The notes under the pieces were generated by a model. The model was not told where the DNA came from, did no database searches, and saw nothing but the letters and a program-made list of their open reading frames with translations. Of a stretch of DNA of 64,000 nucleotides, positions 50,055 to 58,724 are shown piece by piece. A program made the translations under genes and the position numbers. The stretch is from Pseudoflavonifractor sp902362925 (GTDB lineage: Bacteria > Bacillota > Clostridia > Oscillospirales > Oscillospiraceae), in assembly GCA_902362925.1 (NCBI GenBank), contig CABIYL010000003.1; one strand, 5' to 3'. The stretch's first letter is position 1. Each line of letters begins with the position of its first letter.

Positions 50055-52709
50055 TTACAGCAACTCACGCCAGCGGCGGATGTACCGGCCTTTGGCCAGG
50101 GTGACCAGGAGCAGATACAGCGATACAACAAGGGCCAGAAAGCCGAAATAGACAGGCGGCAGGGGCGTAAGCCCCAGGGGACTGCCGGCCGGGGTAAAGG
50201 TCAGAACGGTAAAGAACAGGGTGCCCAGCAGAGTGACCAGCATCACCGGCCTGGAGGGTCTGCTCTGGAGCAACGGCATCCTGGGCGTGCGCAGCAGATG
50301 CAGAATCAGCACCTGGGTCCACATGGATTCCAGGAACCAGCCGGTCTGGAAGAGAGCGATAAAGCGCAGGGCTTCCCCGCTGCCGGCCAGGGAGGCAAAG
50401 CTTCCGCCGCACACCGAGGGACACAGGACAAAGAACAGGTAGGAAAAGGTGAGAATGTCAAAGAAAGAGCTGATGGGGCCGAAAAAGCGCATGAAGCGGC
50501 CCAGGGTTCTGCCGGACCACTCCAGCGGCCGGGCACAGATCTCCTCATCCACATGGTCCCAGGGGAGAACCAGGCACAGGATATCATAGAGGAGATTCAG
50601 CAGCAGGAGCTGCAGAGAGGTCATAGGGAAAAAGGGCAGGAATACGCTGGCGACCACAATGGAGAGGATGTTGCCGAAATTGGACGAGGCTGTGATTTTG
50701 ATGTACTTGGACACGTTGGCAAAGGCTCTCCGGCCCTCGTGGATGCCCTCCTCCAGCACATTCAGGTCCTTTTTCAGCAGGATGACATCCGCGCCCTCCT
50801 TGACGGCTTCCGCTGCGGTATCCACGGATATGCCCACATCCGCCTCCACAATGGCAGGCAGGTCGTTCATGCCGTCCCCCAGAAAGCCCACGGTGTGCCC
50901 GTTGGCCCGCAGAAGCTGCACAATCTGCACCTTCTGTCTGGGGGACAGCTCCGCAAACAGGGTGGTGCGCTCGACTTTTACGGGAAGCTCGTCGTCGCTC
51001 AGCTGCTCCAGCTCTCTGCCGGTCAGGATCTGGGCGGTGTCAATGCCCAGTCTCCGGCAGACAGAGACCGCGATATCCCGGTGATCGCCGGTCAGCACCC
51101 GCACCCCCACGTGGAGTTTCTGCAATTTTTGGATGGCTCCGGCGGCGCTCTCCTTGGGTGCGTCAAAAAAGGCCAGATATCCCAGCAGGATAAAGTCGTG
51201 CTCGTCCGCCGGTGACAGCGTGGCCTCTTTCAGCGGCTTATAGGCCACGGCCAGCACCTTCATCCCGTCCTCCAGCATCTCGTCCACAATGGCGCGGACG
51301 CTCTCCGCTCCATCGCCGGAGAACCCATGGCGCTGGCCCTTGTACTCCACACTGCTGCACCGGCGGCATACCTCGTCAATGCTGCCCTTGATGATCAGCA
51401 GGTTTTCATCCTCATGCCGGACCAGAACGCTGGCAAACCTCCGCTCGTAGTCAAAGGGCAGCTCGTCCAGCTTTTGGTGCCGGTCGGCCAGCTCCTGAAA
51501 ATACCTCTCATGTCCCGGCATCTCACGGCACTGCAGAAGGGCGCTGTCCAGATGATTTTTCACTCCGGTGTGATAGAGACTGTTCAGATAGGAGAAGTCC
51601 AGAACCTTCTGGCTCTCATTGCCCAGAATATCCATGTAATATTCCAGCGTAATCTTGTCTCCGGTCAGGGTGCCGGTCTTGTCCACACACAGCACGTCCA
51701 TGCTGCCGAAGCCCTGCATGGCGTTGATGTTTTTCACCACGGTCTGCTTTTTTCCCATGGCCGCGCTGCCCTTGGCCAGACAGGCGTTGATGACCATGGG
51801 GAGCATCTCCGGCGTCAGGCCCACGGCAACGGACAGGGCGAACAGGAACGCGGAAACCCAGTCGCCCTTTGTCAGGCCGCAGGCAATCAGAACCACCGGG
51901 ATGAGAACGGCCATAAAGCGGATCAGGACCCACGCAATGGAGTTGGCGCCCTGGTCAAACCTGTTTTTCCGTGAGGATTCCGCCGCCGCAAAGCCGCCGT
52001 AGACGGTATCTTCGCCCACGGCCAGGACCACGCCCTCGCCGCTGCCGCCGGTGAGGGCGCAGCCCATGAAAACCAGGTTGCGGTACCCGGCGTAGGACTG
52101 GGCCTGACCCTGAGAGAGGGTGTCGGCGTTCTTTTCCAGAATTGCGCTCTCGCCCGTGATGACCGATTGGGAGACAAACAGGTCCTTGGCCGCTGTCAGA
52201 CGGATGTCAGCCGGGACCCGGTCACCGGCGGACAGGCGGACTAGATCGCCCACCACCAGCTCGGTGGAGGACACCCTAACCCATTTCCCGTCTCTGCGCA
52301 CCAGCACCGTGGAAGCGATCATCCCTGTCAGACGGTCGGCCACACGCTTTGCACGCAGCTCCTGGGTGAACCGCACCGCGCCGCTGATGAGCAGCATGCA
52401 CAGGATAATGACCACTGTGGTAATATTGCGGCTGAAATTGGAGGCCAGCACCACGTCGGTCAAAAAGGAGATGCAGGCCAGCACAAACAGGATGATGGTG
52501 AACGGGTTGAGAAAAGCCCGTCCCAGGCGATAGAGCACCGTATCCGAGGCACGGCCGGATAAGCTGTTTTTTCCGTACCGGGCACGGCTCTCCTCCACTT
52601 GCTCGTCGCTGTAGCCTTGGTCGGAAATATGAAAATCCCGGAACAGCGTGTCAATGTCCATGTATGCGTAATCAAGGACACGCCGATGGGCGATAGGACT
52701 TGCTTTCAT
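50055..52709 (-). CDS. Second MgtA-like P-type ATPase
   Basis: The 884-residue protein is a paralogue of the downstream MgtA: TGESAILEK actuator motif, CVDKTGTLTGDKITL phosphorylation motif, and FLGDGMNDLPAIVEADVGISVDTAAEAVKEGADVILLKKD (read in sections) hinge. The hinge reads GDGMND. About ten membrane spans. Class IIIB-like, so magnesium or a related divalent cation is likely. The start at 52709 follows GGAGG. It is the first gene of the locus and is followed after 14 bp by the winged-helix gene. A near-duplicate pump pair in one operon is unusual. Confidence 0.9.
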   Translation of the reverse strand: MKASPIAHRRVLDYAYMDIDTLFRDFHISDQGYSDEQVEESRARYGKNSLSGRASDTVLYRLGRAFLNPFTIILFVLACISFLTDVVLASNFSRNITTVVIILCMLLISGAVRFTQELRAKRVADRLTGMIASTVLVRRDGKWVRVSSTELVVGDLVRLSAGDRVPADIRLTAAKDLFVSQSVITGESAILEKNADTLSQGQAQSYAGYRNLVFMGCALTGGSGEGVVLAVGEDTVYGGFAAAESSRKNRFDQGANSIAWVLIRFMAVLIPVVLIACGLTKGDWVSAFLFALSVAVGLTPEMLPMVINACLAKGSAAMGKKQTVVKNINAMQGFGSMDVLCVDKTGTLTGDKITLEYYMDILGNESQKVLDFSYLNSLYHTGVKNHLDSALLQCREMPGHERYFQELADRHQKLDELPFDYERRFASVLVRHEDENLLIIKGSIDEVCRRCSSVEYKGQRHGFSGDGAESVRAIVDEMLEDGMKVLAVAYKPLKEATLSPADEHDFILLGYLAFFDAPKESAAGAIQKLQKLHVGVRVLTGDHRDIAVSVCRRLGIDTAQILTGRELEQLSDDELPVKVERTTLFAELSPRQKVQIVQLLRANGHTVGFLGDGMNDLPAIVEADVGISVDTAAEAVKEGADVILLKKDLNVLEEGIHEGRRAFANVSKYIKITASSNFGNILSIVVASVFLPFFPMTSLQLLLLNLLYDILCLVLPWDHVDEEICARPLEWSGRTLGRFMRFFGPISSFFDILTFSYLFFVLCPSVCGGSFASLAGSGEALRFIALFQTGWFLESMWTQVLILHLLRTPRMPLLQSRPSRPVMLVTLLGTLFFTVLTFTPAGSPLGLTPLPPVYFGFLALVVSLYLLLVTLAKGRYIRRWRELL

Positions 52710-52821
52710 TGCCTCACCTCCGCAGGGTTTTTCTATCATACCATAGAATTACTCTGCTGCGTGGAACAAAGTCCTTGCTTTTTTCTTGCTTTCTGCAATG
52801 GAAATATAAACGGGAGCGGGG

Positions 52822-52929
52822 NNNNNNNNNNNNNNNNNNNNNNNNNNNNNNNNNNNNNNNNNNNNNNNNNNNNNNNNNNNNNNNNNNNNNNNNNNNNNNN
52901 NNNNNNNNNNNNNNNNNNNNNNNNNNNNN
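52822..52929. other. Assembly gap (about 108 N)
   Basis: The sequence is a run of N at 52822-52929, between GGGAGCGGGG and CCCCGCTG. The flanking GC-rich ends suggest a hairpin or repeat that did not assemble. True size is unknown. The 3' end of the DUF3795 gene lies in or beyond it. Confidence 0.99.
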
Positions 52930-53439
52930 CCCCGCTGTAAACCGCCGTGCAATCAAGTGCTTTTCGGCTTCTTGTTCAGCTTCATGTTGATATTCAGGCG
53001 GCCTGCTGCCCAGAGCGGCCATTACGGAGCGCAAATCCTCCAGGGGCAGGAGATAGACCGCCGTGTTGAAAAGGGTCTTGCGGCGACCGTCGTTGTAGTG
53101 GGCCAGAAGTTCATCCAAAATCGCCCGTTTTTCCGCCTGCCGGGCGAGGTAGGCGCCAAGCCCCAGCTCCCTAGCCTGGGCGATGTCCTGCTGCCGGCTC
53201 CGGTGTGGGACAAAGGAGTCCCCGTCGTCAAAGCCCTCATAGCGGGAGCAGGGGTACTCCGGACACTCCCAGCAGAACTGGACGCCGCCGTGCTCCAGGG
53301 AGCACTTGGCGATGGCGCAGCTCTGGTTGCCCGCACTGCCTCCGCAGCCGGGGCAGTAGCCGCCCAGGTGCATGGAGCACAGGGCACAGTTGAGACCGCA
53401 CAAGGAGAAGCGGGTTTCTGCGCGCGTAAAGCCTTTCAT
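52930..53439 (-). CDS. DUF3795 Cys-rich protein, C-terminal end lost in the gap
   Basis: The visible 170 residues start MKGFTRAETRFSLCGLNCAL and carry a Cys cluster (CSMHLGGYCPGCGG, NQSCAIAKCSLEHGG, CWECPEYPC), the DUF3795 pattern of a metal-binding domain. The rest is helical. The gene runs into the assembly gap, so the stop codon is not seen. The ATG overlaps the GyrI-like gene stop by 4 bp. It ends the WYL-TfoX-GyrI-DUF3795 operon. Confidence 0.85.
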
Positions 53440-54071
53440 AGTGCCCTCCTCACCGGGTGCCGAATCACCGTTTTCAGCCGCTCCGGTTTGCACCGGCGCA
53501 CGTCGCTCAAATAGATTTCGTGGTGGAACCGGGTCGCCCCAAAGTCCTCCTCATACCCCTGGGCCTTGATGTATTCCTCCATGGCGGCCACGGTGGCGGG
53601 TTCGTCGTCATAGGGGCCGATGTGCATGCACTGGACGCACAGCCCCTCCTCCCAGGGGAAGAACGCTACCGGGGAGAAGTCCAGCTGCTTCTTTTCCGTG
53701 GCCGCCCGGATGGCCCGGTCGAAGACCTCTTTCGTCACAAACTCCGGCAGGCGGATGAGGGAAATCCAATGAAAATCCTCTTTGTGGGCATAGTCCATCC
53801 CGTGGACGCCCTCCTGCCACCACAGGCCCTCCAGAGGCGGCACCACATAGTCAAAGTAGCCCTCCAGCTTGTGCTTGCCCATCTTGCTCATCTTGATGGT
53901 ATATGCCACGGCGTAGAGCAGCTCCAGGGCCTGCTTGTAGGCCCCATCTTCCTCGTTGGGGTCTCCCTGGCCCCGCACTGCCAGGAAGTTCATGGCGGGT
54001 ACGGTGACGATACCCGGCGTCTTGGGCGGCAGATAGAATTCCTTATATTCCTTCTTATAGTCGAAGGCCAT
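53436..54071 (-). CDS. GyrI-like small-molecule-binding protein
   Basis: The 211-residue protein begins MAFDYKKEYKEFYLPPKTPG and has the GyrI/SHS2 duplicated beta-beta-alpha units, with MNFLAVRGQGDPNEEDGAYK, MKWQ-type aromatic strip in the ligand pocket (GLWWQEG), and MHIGPYDDEPATVAAMEEYI. These proteins bind small hydrophobic ligands such as drugs, or inhibit gyrase in the E. coli SbmC case. It lies 2 bp from the TfoX-like gene. Binding of an effector is inferred. Confidence 0.87.
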   Translation of the reverse strand: MAFDYKKEYKEFYLPPKTPGIVTVPAMNFLAVRGQGDPNEEDGAYKQALELLYAVAYTIKMSKMGKHKLEGYFDYVVPPLEGLWWQEGVHGMDYAHKEDFHWISLIRLPEFVTKEVFDRAIRAATEKKQLDFSPVAFFPWEEGLCVQCMHIGPYDDEPATVAAMEEYIKAQGYEEDFGATRFHHEIYLSDVRRCKPERLKTVIRHPVRRAL

Positions 54072-54073
54072 GG

Positions 54074-54397
54074 TTATTTCCTCTCCGTCTTTTTGGGCTT
54101 GCTTCTCAGTGCCTCACAGGTGATGCGGGTCAGCTCCGTCATCAGTTCCCGGTCCTCCACATCCTCCACCAGAAAGGAGTCCCTGGCCCCCTCGTAGGGC
54201 GGGGCCTTGGGCAGGTGGGGAAAGGCCGCTTCGCCCTGGGGAGTGACCTTGACGAAAAACTGGTCGTCGCAGATGACAGCGAAGAACACATCGTCGCAGT
54301 AGAGGCCGTACTCCCCGAACATCTTTCGGCTGCGGATGACGCCTGCTTCCCGCAGCTGCTCGGCCACATAGTCCACAAAATCAGCATGAGACGCCAT
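54074..54397 (-). CDS. TfoX/Sxy N-terminal domain protein
   Basis: The 107-residue protein matches the N-terminal TfoX/Sxy domain alone: RSRKMFGEYGLYCDDVFFAVI, QFFVKVT and APPYEGARDSFLVEDVED. Full TfoX activates competence genes in Gammaproteobacteria, but stand-alone N-terminal domains in Firmicutes have no defined role. It lies one base from the WYL regulator gene and two bases from the GyrI-like gene. Confidence 0.9.
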   Translation of the reverse strand: MASHADFVDYVAEQLREAGVIRSRKMFGEYGLYCDDVFFAVICDDQFFVKVTPQGEAAFPHLPKAPPYEGARDSFLVEDVEDRELMTELTRITCEALRSKPKKTERK

Positions 54398-54398
54398 G

Positions 54399-55307
54399 TC
54401 AATTCCTCCTGTAACGGTCGGCCAATGTAACGGTCAAATCCCCAAGTCGTTCCCGCAGCTCTTCTGGCTCAAGCAACTCCGCCTTGTTTCCAAAGGTCAG
54501 AACCCAGCTGAGCACGCTGTCCGCGTTGGGAAAGCCTCCGGTAAAGCGCAGACGGCCGTCCGGCTCCACGGTGAAGCGGTCTGCTCCGTACTCCTCTATC
54601 AGCCGCCAGCGGCAGGTGGGTTCAAAGAGAACAGTGACCTGATATTTCACCGGAAAGACCTGCTCTGGCTCCAGGTTGGGCAGCGGTGCGGAACGCGGGG
54701 CAAAGGGCTCGCCAGTGGTGAGCTCCGTCATACGGTTCAATTTGAACAGGCGGAAATCCTCCCGCATCCGGCACCAGCCCCACACATACCAGGTGGACCA
54801 GTGAAACACCAGGTAGTAGGGTTCGACGGTGCGCACAGATTCCCCCTTGGGGGAGAAATAGGTAAAGCAAATGGTGTGGTGCTGCTCAATAGCCCCCTGG
54901 ATGAGCTCAATTTTGGGCGGCAGGCTGGTCTTATACCAGGAGGAGAGGTCGATGAGTATGTGAGCACAGCCGGGTACCAGACCGCCTGTTCCGGCGGACA
55001 GCTTCTCCATCAGCTGAGCATAGCGACGGGTGCCGCTGACGCTGTCCAGGCTGCGCAGTCCCGCCAGGATGGCCTGCATCTCAGGAGCGGTGAGCACGGT
55101 GCGGTCTACCCGGTATCCCTCCATGATAGAGATGCCGCCGCCCGCCCCCTGGGCGGTGGTGATGGGAATACCCGCACGGCACAGGGACTCGATGTCCCGC
55201 TGGATGGTACGGCGGGACACCTCGAACTGTTCCGCCAGCTCCGGTGCGGTGACCTTTTCACACTGGAGCAGGATGGACAGAATGCCGATGAGCCGCTCCA
55301 TCTTCAT
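54399..55307 (-). CDS. WYL-domain transcriptional regulator
   Basis: The 302-residue protein has an N-terminal DeoR-like HTH (MERLIGILSILLQCEKVTAP, LAEQFEVSRRTIQRDIESL) and a WYL effector domain with the motif WSTWYVWGWCRMREDFRLF, followed by a C-terminal helical region. WYL domains bind ligands or nucleic acid. It heads a four-gene operon with TfoX-like, GyrI-like and DUF3795 genes and probably regulates it. Start 55307 is chosen after AGGCGG; ATG 55301 is two codons downstream. Confidence 0.88.
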   Translation of the reverse strand: MKMERLIGILSILLQCEKVTAPELAEQFEVSRRTIQRDIESLCRAGIPITTAQGAGGGISIMEGYRVDRTVLTAPEMQAILAGLRSLDSVSGTRRYAQLMEKLSAGTGGLVPGCAHILIDLSSWYKTSLPPKIELIQGAIEQHHTICFTYFSPKGESVRTVEPYYLVFHWSTWYVWGWCRMREDFRLFKLNRMTELTTGEPFAPRSAPLPNLEPEQVFPVKYQVTVLFEPTCRWRLIEEYGADRFTVEPDGRLRFTGGFPNADSVLSWVLTFGNKAELLEPEELRERLGDLTVTLADRYRRN

Positions 55308-55337
55308 GAGCCGCACCGCCTTTCTTGTTTTTTCTGT

Positions 55338-55411
55338 ATTATAGCACAGGAACACGACAACTGTCTGTCATGTTTCGCTTGCCTTGTTTTTTTATCTTGC
55401 TTGGGTATAAT
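55338..55411. promoter_or_regulatory. Divergent promoters of the WYL operon and the RibD-like gene
   Basis: On the minus strand TATAAT (55338-55343) serves the WYL operon; its -35 is poor. On the plus strand TTGTTT (55384-55389) and TATAAT (55406-55411) are spaced by 16 bp and drive the RibD-like gene. Confidence 0.65.
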
Positions 55412-55434
55412 AGAGGCAGCAAAGGAGAATTGCC

Positions 55435-55977
55435 ATGGGAAAAATCGTGTTGTATCTCGCCATGAGCGTGGATGGTTATATTGCGGACAAGGGGGGCGGC
55501 GTGAGCTGGCTGGCGGGCGATGGCAGCGAGCCGGACGCCCCCGGCAGTTACCCGGCATTTTTGGATACGGTGGACGCCATTGTCATGGGCTGGACCACCT
55601 ATCACCAGCTGGTCACGGAGCTCTCACCGGACAGCTGGCCCTATGAGGGCCGCCCCTGCTATGTGGTGACCCACCGGCAGGAAGAGAATCAGAGGGATAT
55701 TTTCTTCTGGAATGGGGAGCTGACTGCCCTGGCCGACAAGCTGAAAGGGGAGCACGAGGGCAATGTCTGGATTTGCGGCGGCGCGTCCGTGGCCGGACAG
55801 CTGCTGAAAGAGGGGCGCATCGATAAGCTGTGGCTGTCGATTATCCCCACAGTGCTGGGCAAAGGTGTGCGGCTGCTTCCGGAGCTGTCTCAGGAGCTTC
55901 CGCTGAAGCTGGTGGGAACGGAGCATTGGAACGGAATCGTGGATCTGGTGTATGAAAGGCGGCGGACGCAGACATGA
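55435..55977 (+). CDS. RibD C-terminal/dihydrofolate reductase-fold protein
   Basis: The 180-residue protein has the DHFR-like fold of the RibD reductase family: LYLAMSVDGYIADKGGGVSWL (residues ~5-25), IVMGWTTYHQLV and VWICGGASVAGQLLKEGRIDKL (GG motif binding NADPH). It is an NADPH-dependent reductase; a free-standing RibD-C without deaminase is usually not for riboflavin. AAAGGAG precedes the ATG. The stop overlaps the GNAT gene by 4 bp. Confidence 0.9.
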   Translation: MGKIVLYLAMSVDGYIADKGGGVSWLAGDGSEPDAPGSYPAFLDTVDAIVMGWTTYHQLVTELSPDSWPYEGRPCYVVTHRQEENQRDIFFWNGELTALADKLKGEHEGNVWICGGASVAGQLLKEGRIDKLWLSIIPTVLGKGVRLLPELSQELPLKLVGTEHWNGIVDLVYERRRTQT

Positions 55978-56417
55978 AAATCCGGGAAGTCACCGATCGC
56001 AAAAAAGAGTATCTCGCTTTGCTGTTGCTGGCGGATGAGCAGGAGAACATGGTGGACCGCTATCTGGAGCGTGGGACCATGTATGTGCTGGAGGACGGCG
56101 GAGTCAAGGCCGAATGCGTGGTGACGGACGAGGGCGGCGGCATCCTGGAACTGAAAAACATTGCCGTAAAGCCGGACTGTCAGGGCAAGGGCTATGGGAA
56201 AGCCCTGGTGGACTTCCTCGTCCAAACCTACATGGGACAGTATGCGGTGCTGCAGGTGGGCACAGGAGACAGTCCCTCCACCATCCCGTTTTATGAGTCC
56301 TGCGGGTTTCGCAGGCACCACCTGGTTAGGAATTTTTTCACCGACCACTACGACCACCCCATCTACGAGTGCGGGGTTCAGCTGGTGGATATGGTTTATC
56401 TGCAAAGGGAGATATAA
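55974..56417 (+). CDS. GNAT-family N-acetyltransferase
   Basis: The 147-residue protein has the acetyl-CoA motif LELKNIAVKPDCQGKGYGKALVDFL (Q-x-x-G-x-G/A region, residues ~62-86) and a C-terminal FYESCGFRRH strand, both typical of GNAT enzymes. It transfers an acetyl group to an unknown amine. It is coupled to the RibD-like gene through a 4-bp overlap. Confidence 0.92.
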   Translation: MKIREVTDRKKEYLALLLLADEQENMVDRYLERGTMYVLEDGGVKAECVVTDEGGGILELKNIAVKPDCQGKGYGKALVDFLVQTYMGQYAVLQVGTGDSPSTIPFYESCGFRRHHLVRNFFTDHYDHPIYECGVQLVDMVYLQREI

Positions 56418-56455
56418 AAAATGTGGAGTGTCCAACAGACACTCCACATTTTTGC
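56416..56455. terminator. Bidirectional intrinsic terminator
   Basis: AAAATGTGGAGTGTC-CAACA-GACACTCCACATTTTT between the GNAT and flavodoxin genes. Confidence 0.9.
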
Positions 56456-56469
56456 ATATCCGGGATGCG

Positions 56470-56946
56470 TTACAGCTTGAGCCCTTCTGCCCAGGCCTTC
56501 AGCTCTGCCTCGTTCAGGCGGCCATTGAGCATCCGTCCATCCACGATTTTGGCACCGGGGGCACTGGAGCGCAGTCCGGCCGCCGACTTGCCCAGTCCGC
56601 TGCCGCCGGAGGTGGCAAAGAGAACGATGGTCTTGCCGGTAAAGTCATAGGCCTCCAGGAAGGTGTTGAGAATGGTGGGGGCCACATACCACCACACGGG
56701 GAAGCCCAGGAAGATCACATCGTGTCCGGCTACCGGGGCGTCGGTGTCGGCCAGAGCGGGACGGGAACTGGTATCCTTCATCTCCACGCTGGAGCGGGAA
56801 CTCTTGTCCATCCAGTTCAGGTCGGCGCTGGTGTAGGGGACGGCGGGTTTGATCTCATAGAGATCTCCGCCCACGGCGCTGGCCAGAGCCTTTGCCGCCT
56901 TGGCGGTGGTGCCGGTAGCGGAAAAATAAGCAACCAATGCGTTCAT
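56470..56946 (-). CDS. Flavodoxin
   Basis: The 158-residue protein starts MNALVAYFSATGTTAKAAKA, with the FMN phosphate loop SATGTT (residues 9-14), and has VIFLGFPVWWYVAPTIL and FATSGGSGLG for the isoalloxazine site. It carries electrons in the cytoplasm. The start at 56946 follows AAGGAGG. It is divergent from a LysR-family gene at 57094, which likely regulates it. Confidence 0.93.
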   Translation of the reverse strand: MNALVAYFSATGTTAKAAKALASAVGGDLYEIKPAVPYTSADLNWMDKSSRSSVEMKDTSSRPALADTDAPVAGHDVIFLGFPVWWYVAPTILNTFLEAYDFTGKTIVLFATSGGSGLGKSAAGLRSSAPGAKIVDGRMLNGRLNEAELKAWAEGLKL

Positions 56947-56971
56947 GTGAATAACCTCCTTTTCTGGCTCC

Positions 56972-57000
56972 ATTGTAAATCCCATGTCCAGAAATGTAAA
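56972..57000 (-). promoter_or_regulatory. Promoter of the flavodoxin gene
   Basis: On the minus strand TTTACA (56995-57000) and TACAAT (56972-56977) are separated by 17 bp. Confidence 0.7.
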
Positions 57001-57093
57001 ATACCCATTTTCTATTTACAGATATTCTGTGAAGGCATTTTTATCTTGCGGGCGGGGGGCGGGGGTGGTAGGATGAACGCAGGAGGGATGCCC

Positions 57094-57960
57094 ATGGAAC
57101 TTCGTGTTTTGAGATACTTTTTGGCGGTAGCCCGGGAGGAGAACATCACCAAGGCGGCTGCGCTGCTCCACCTGACCCAGCCCACCCTGTCCCGGCAGCT
57201 GATGCAGCTGGAGGAGGAACTGGGGGTACAGCTCTTTCACCGCAGCCGTTACCATATCGTGCTCACCGACGAGGGGATGCTGCTGCGCCGCCGTGCGCAG
57301 GAGCTGGTAGACCTGGCGGACAAGACAGCCCGGGAATTTGCCGCCCGGGAGACGAAGCTGATGGGGGAGATCGCCATTGGAGCGGGGGAGAGCCGGAGCA
57401 TGACCTTCCTCTCCCAGGCCATCCGCACCTTTCGGGAGCGATACCCCAAGGTCACCTTTCGCATCTTCAGCGCCAACGCCGACGATGTGAAAGAGCGGCT
57501 GGACACGGGACTTCTGGATATGGGGCTGCTGACGGAACCGGTGGATGTGGGCAAATACGCCTTTTGCCGCATGCAGGAGAAGGACCGCTGGGGCGTGCTG
57601 GTGCGGGCGGACTCCCCCTTGGCTGGGCTGGACGCGGTCACGCCGCAGGATTTGGAATCGGTTCCGCTGCTGGTCAGCGGGCGGGAGAGCGTACAGCGGG
57701 AGCTGGCCAGCTGGTTTGGGGACTGCTGGGATCACCTGCAGATTGCGGCCACCTTCAACCTGATTCTCAACGCCGCCAATATGGTGCGCTGCGGCGTAGG
57801 GGCGGCGCTGGGCCTCGACCTGAACCTGGCCTTTGATGACCTGCGATTTCTGCCCCTTTCTCCGGCCATGGAGACGGGAACGGTGCTGGTCTGGAAAAAG
57901 GATCAGGTACTGACTCCGGTGGTGGAGGCCTTCCACCAGCATATTAAAAATGTCCAATAG
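57094..57960 (+). CDS. LysR-family transcriptional regulator
   Basis: The 288-residue protein begins MELRVLRYFLAVAREENITK, then LLHLTQPTLSRQLMQLEEEL, a LysR winged helix-turn-helix closely similar to the protein at 28569-29453, and has a substrate-binding-like domain. AGGAGG lies 7 nt before ATG 57094; an upstream ATG (57073) adds seven residues but has no site. It is divergent from a flavodoxin gene, its probable target. The similar pairing with an FMN reductase operon elsewhere in the window suggests two related redox regulators. Confidence 0.92.
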   Translation: MELRVLRYFLAVAREENITKAAALLHLTQPTLSRQLMQLEEELGVQLFHRSRYHIVLTDEGMLLRRRAQELVDLADKTAREFAARETKLMGEIAIGAGESRSMTFLSQAIRTFRERYPKVTFRIFSANADDVKERLDTGLLDMGLLTEPVDVGKYAFCRMQEKDRWGVLVRADSPLAGLDAVTPQDLESVPLLVSGRESVQRELASWFGDCWDHLQIAATFNLILNAANMVRCGVGAALGLDLNLAFDDLRFLPLSPAMETGTVLVWKKDQVLTPVVEAFHQHIKNVQ

Positions 57961-58013
57961 GCATATTAAACGAAAGAAAATAAGCATTAGACATAGTGTG
58001 AGAACCGCTTTAG

Positions 58014-58049
58014 AATGTGGGTGTCCGAGGAAGGACGCCCACATTTTTT
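58014..58049 (+). terminator. Intrinsic terminator of the LysR gene
   Basis: AATGTGGGTGTCC-GAGGAA-GGACGCCCACATTTTTTC, with one G-T pair in the stem. Confidence 0.85.
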
Positions 58050-58066
58050 CGTCTGGAGGCTTTGAT

Positions 58067-58429
58067 ATGACCATACAGGAGGCGAGTGAACGCTATCACA
58101 TCCCCATGCACATTCTGCGGGAATATGAGCGTTGGGGTCTGTGCGGTGCGGTAAAAAAGGTGATGGGCGATTGGCAGTATGACGACGCCGATCTGGAGCG
58201 GCTGAGCACCATCATGACCCTCCACGACATTGGATTTACCGTGGAGGAGGTGGAGGCCTATATGCGCCTTTTGCTGGAGGGAGGGCATACGGCAGCTCAG
58301 CGCCTGAGAATGCTGGAGAAAAAGCGCAGCGCGGCCCTGGAGGAGATTCACTTCAAGGAGCGCCAGCTTCAGCGGCTGGACTACCTGCGCCATGAGATCC
58401 GAAAGACACAGGGAGGGACGAAAGTATGA
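58067..58429 (+). CDS. MerR-family transcriptional regulator
   Basis: The 120-residue protein has a MerR-type helix-turn-helix (MTIQEASERYHIPMHILREY and ERWGL, residues ~1-25) and a coiled coil with AALEEIHFKERQLQRLDYLR. It lacks a large effector domain, so it belongs to the short MerR class. The ATG at 58067 is 7 nt after GGAGG. Its stop overlaps the following lipoprotein reading frame by 4 bp, but that gene is broken. Confidence 0.88.
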   Translation: MTIQEASERYHIPMHILREYERWGLCGAVKKVMGDWQYDDADLERLSTIMTLHDIGFTVEEVEAYMRLLLEGGHTAAQRLRMLEKKRSAALEEIHFKERQLQRLDYLRHEIRKTQGGTKV

Positions 58430-58715
58430 AACGAATTTTTGCTGTGCTCACCGCTCTGGTGCTGCTCTGTGCCCTGACGGCCTGCGGCAGGACGGAGGAC
58501 AAGAGCTCACCTGCAACGGCAGCGGCAACACGGCTCTGGACTGTAATGGAACCTATACCAACAACGGCGGAGACGTTACCACCAACGATGGATCAGAGAA
58601 CAACCCGGGCCAGATGGGCGGCGGTAAGGGCGGTGCTCAGTCCGGCGGAGGCCGGCAGAGTGGAACAAGCGGCGGCGGTCGTCCCGATGGCCAGACCGTT
58701 CCCTCCAACGCCTGA
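58426..58715 (+). pseudogene. Remnant of a DUF4353-type secreted lipoprotein, C-terminal part
   Basis: A lipoprotein signal (MKRIFAVLTALVLLCALTAC) starts in the frame that overlaps the MerR stop. From about 58505 a different frame is needed: it encodes CNGSGNTALDCNGTYTNNGG followed by a Gly/Asn/Gln-rich tail ending QTVPSNA. This resembles the C-terminal part of DUF4353-type cell-surface proteins. The large middle of such proteins is missing, and the two frames do not join, so the gene is not intact. Confidence 0.7.
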
Positions 58716-58724
58716 ATCTGCTCT

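Noticed and set aside
56194..57960. 588-codon frame apparently fusing GNAT-region sequence to the LysR protein
   Set aside because: The first part is a shadow of the GNAT gene and crosses a terminator and the flavodoxin gene; the LysR gene has its own ribosome site and start at 57094.
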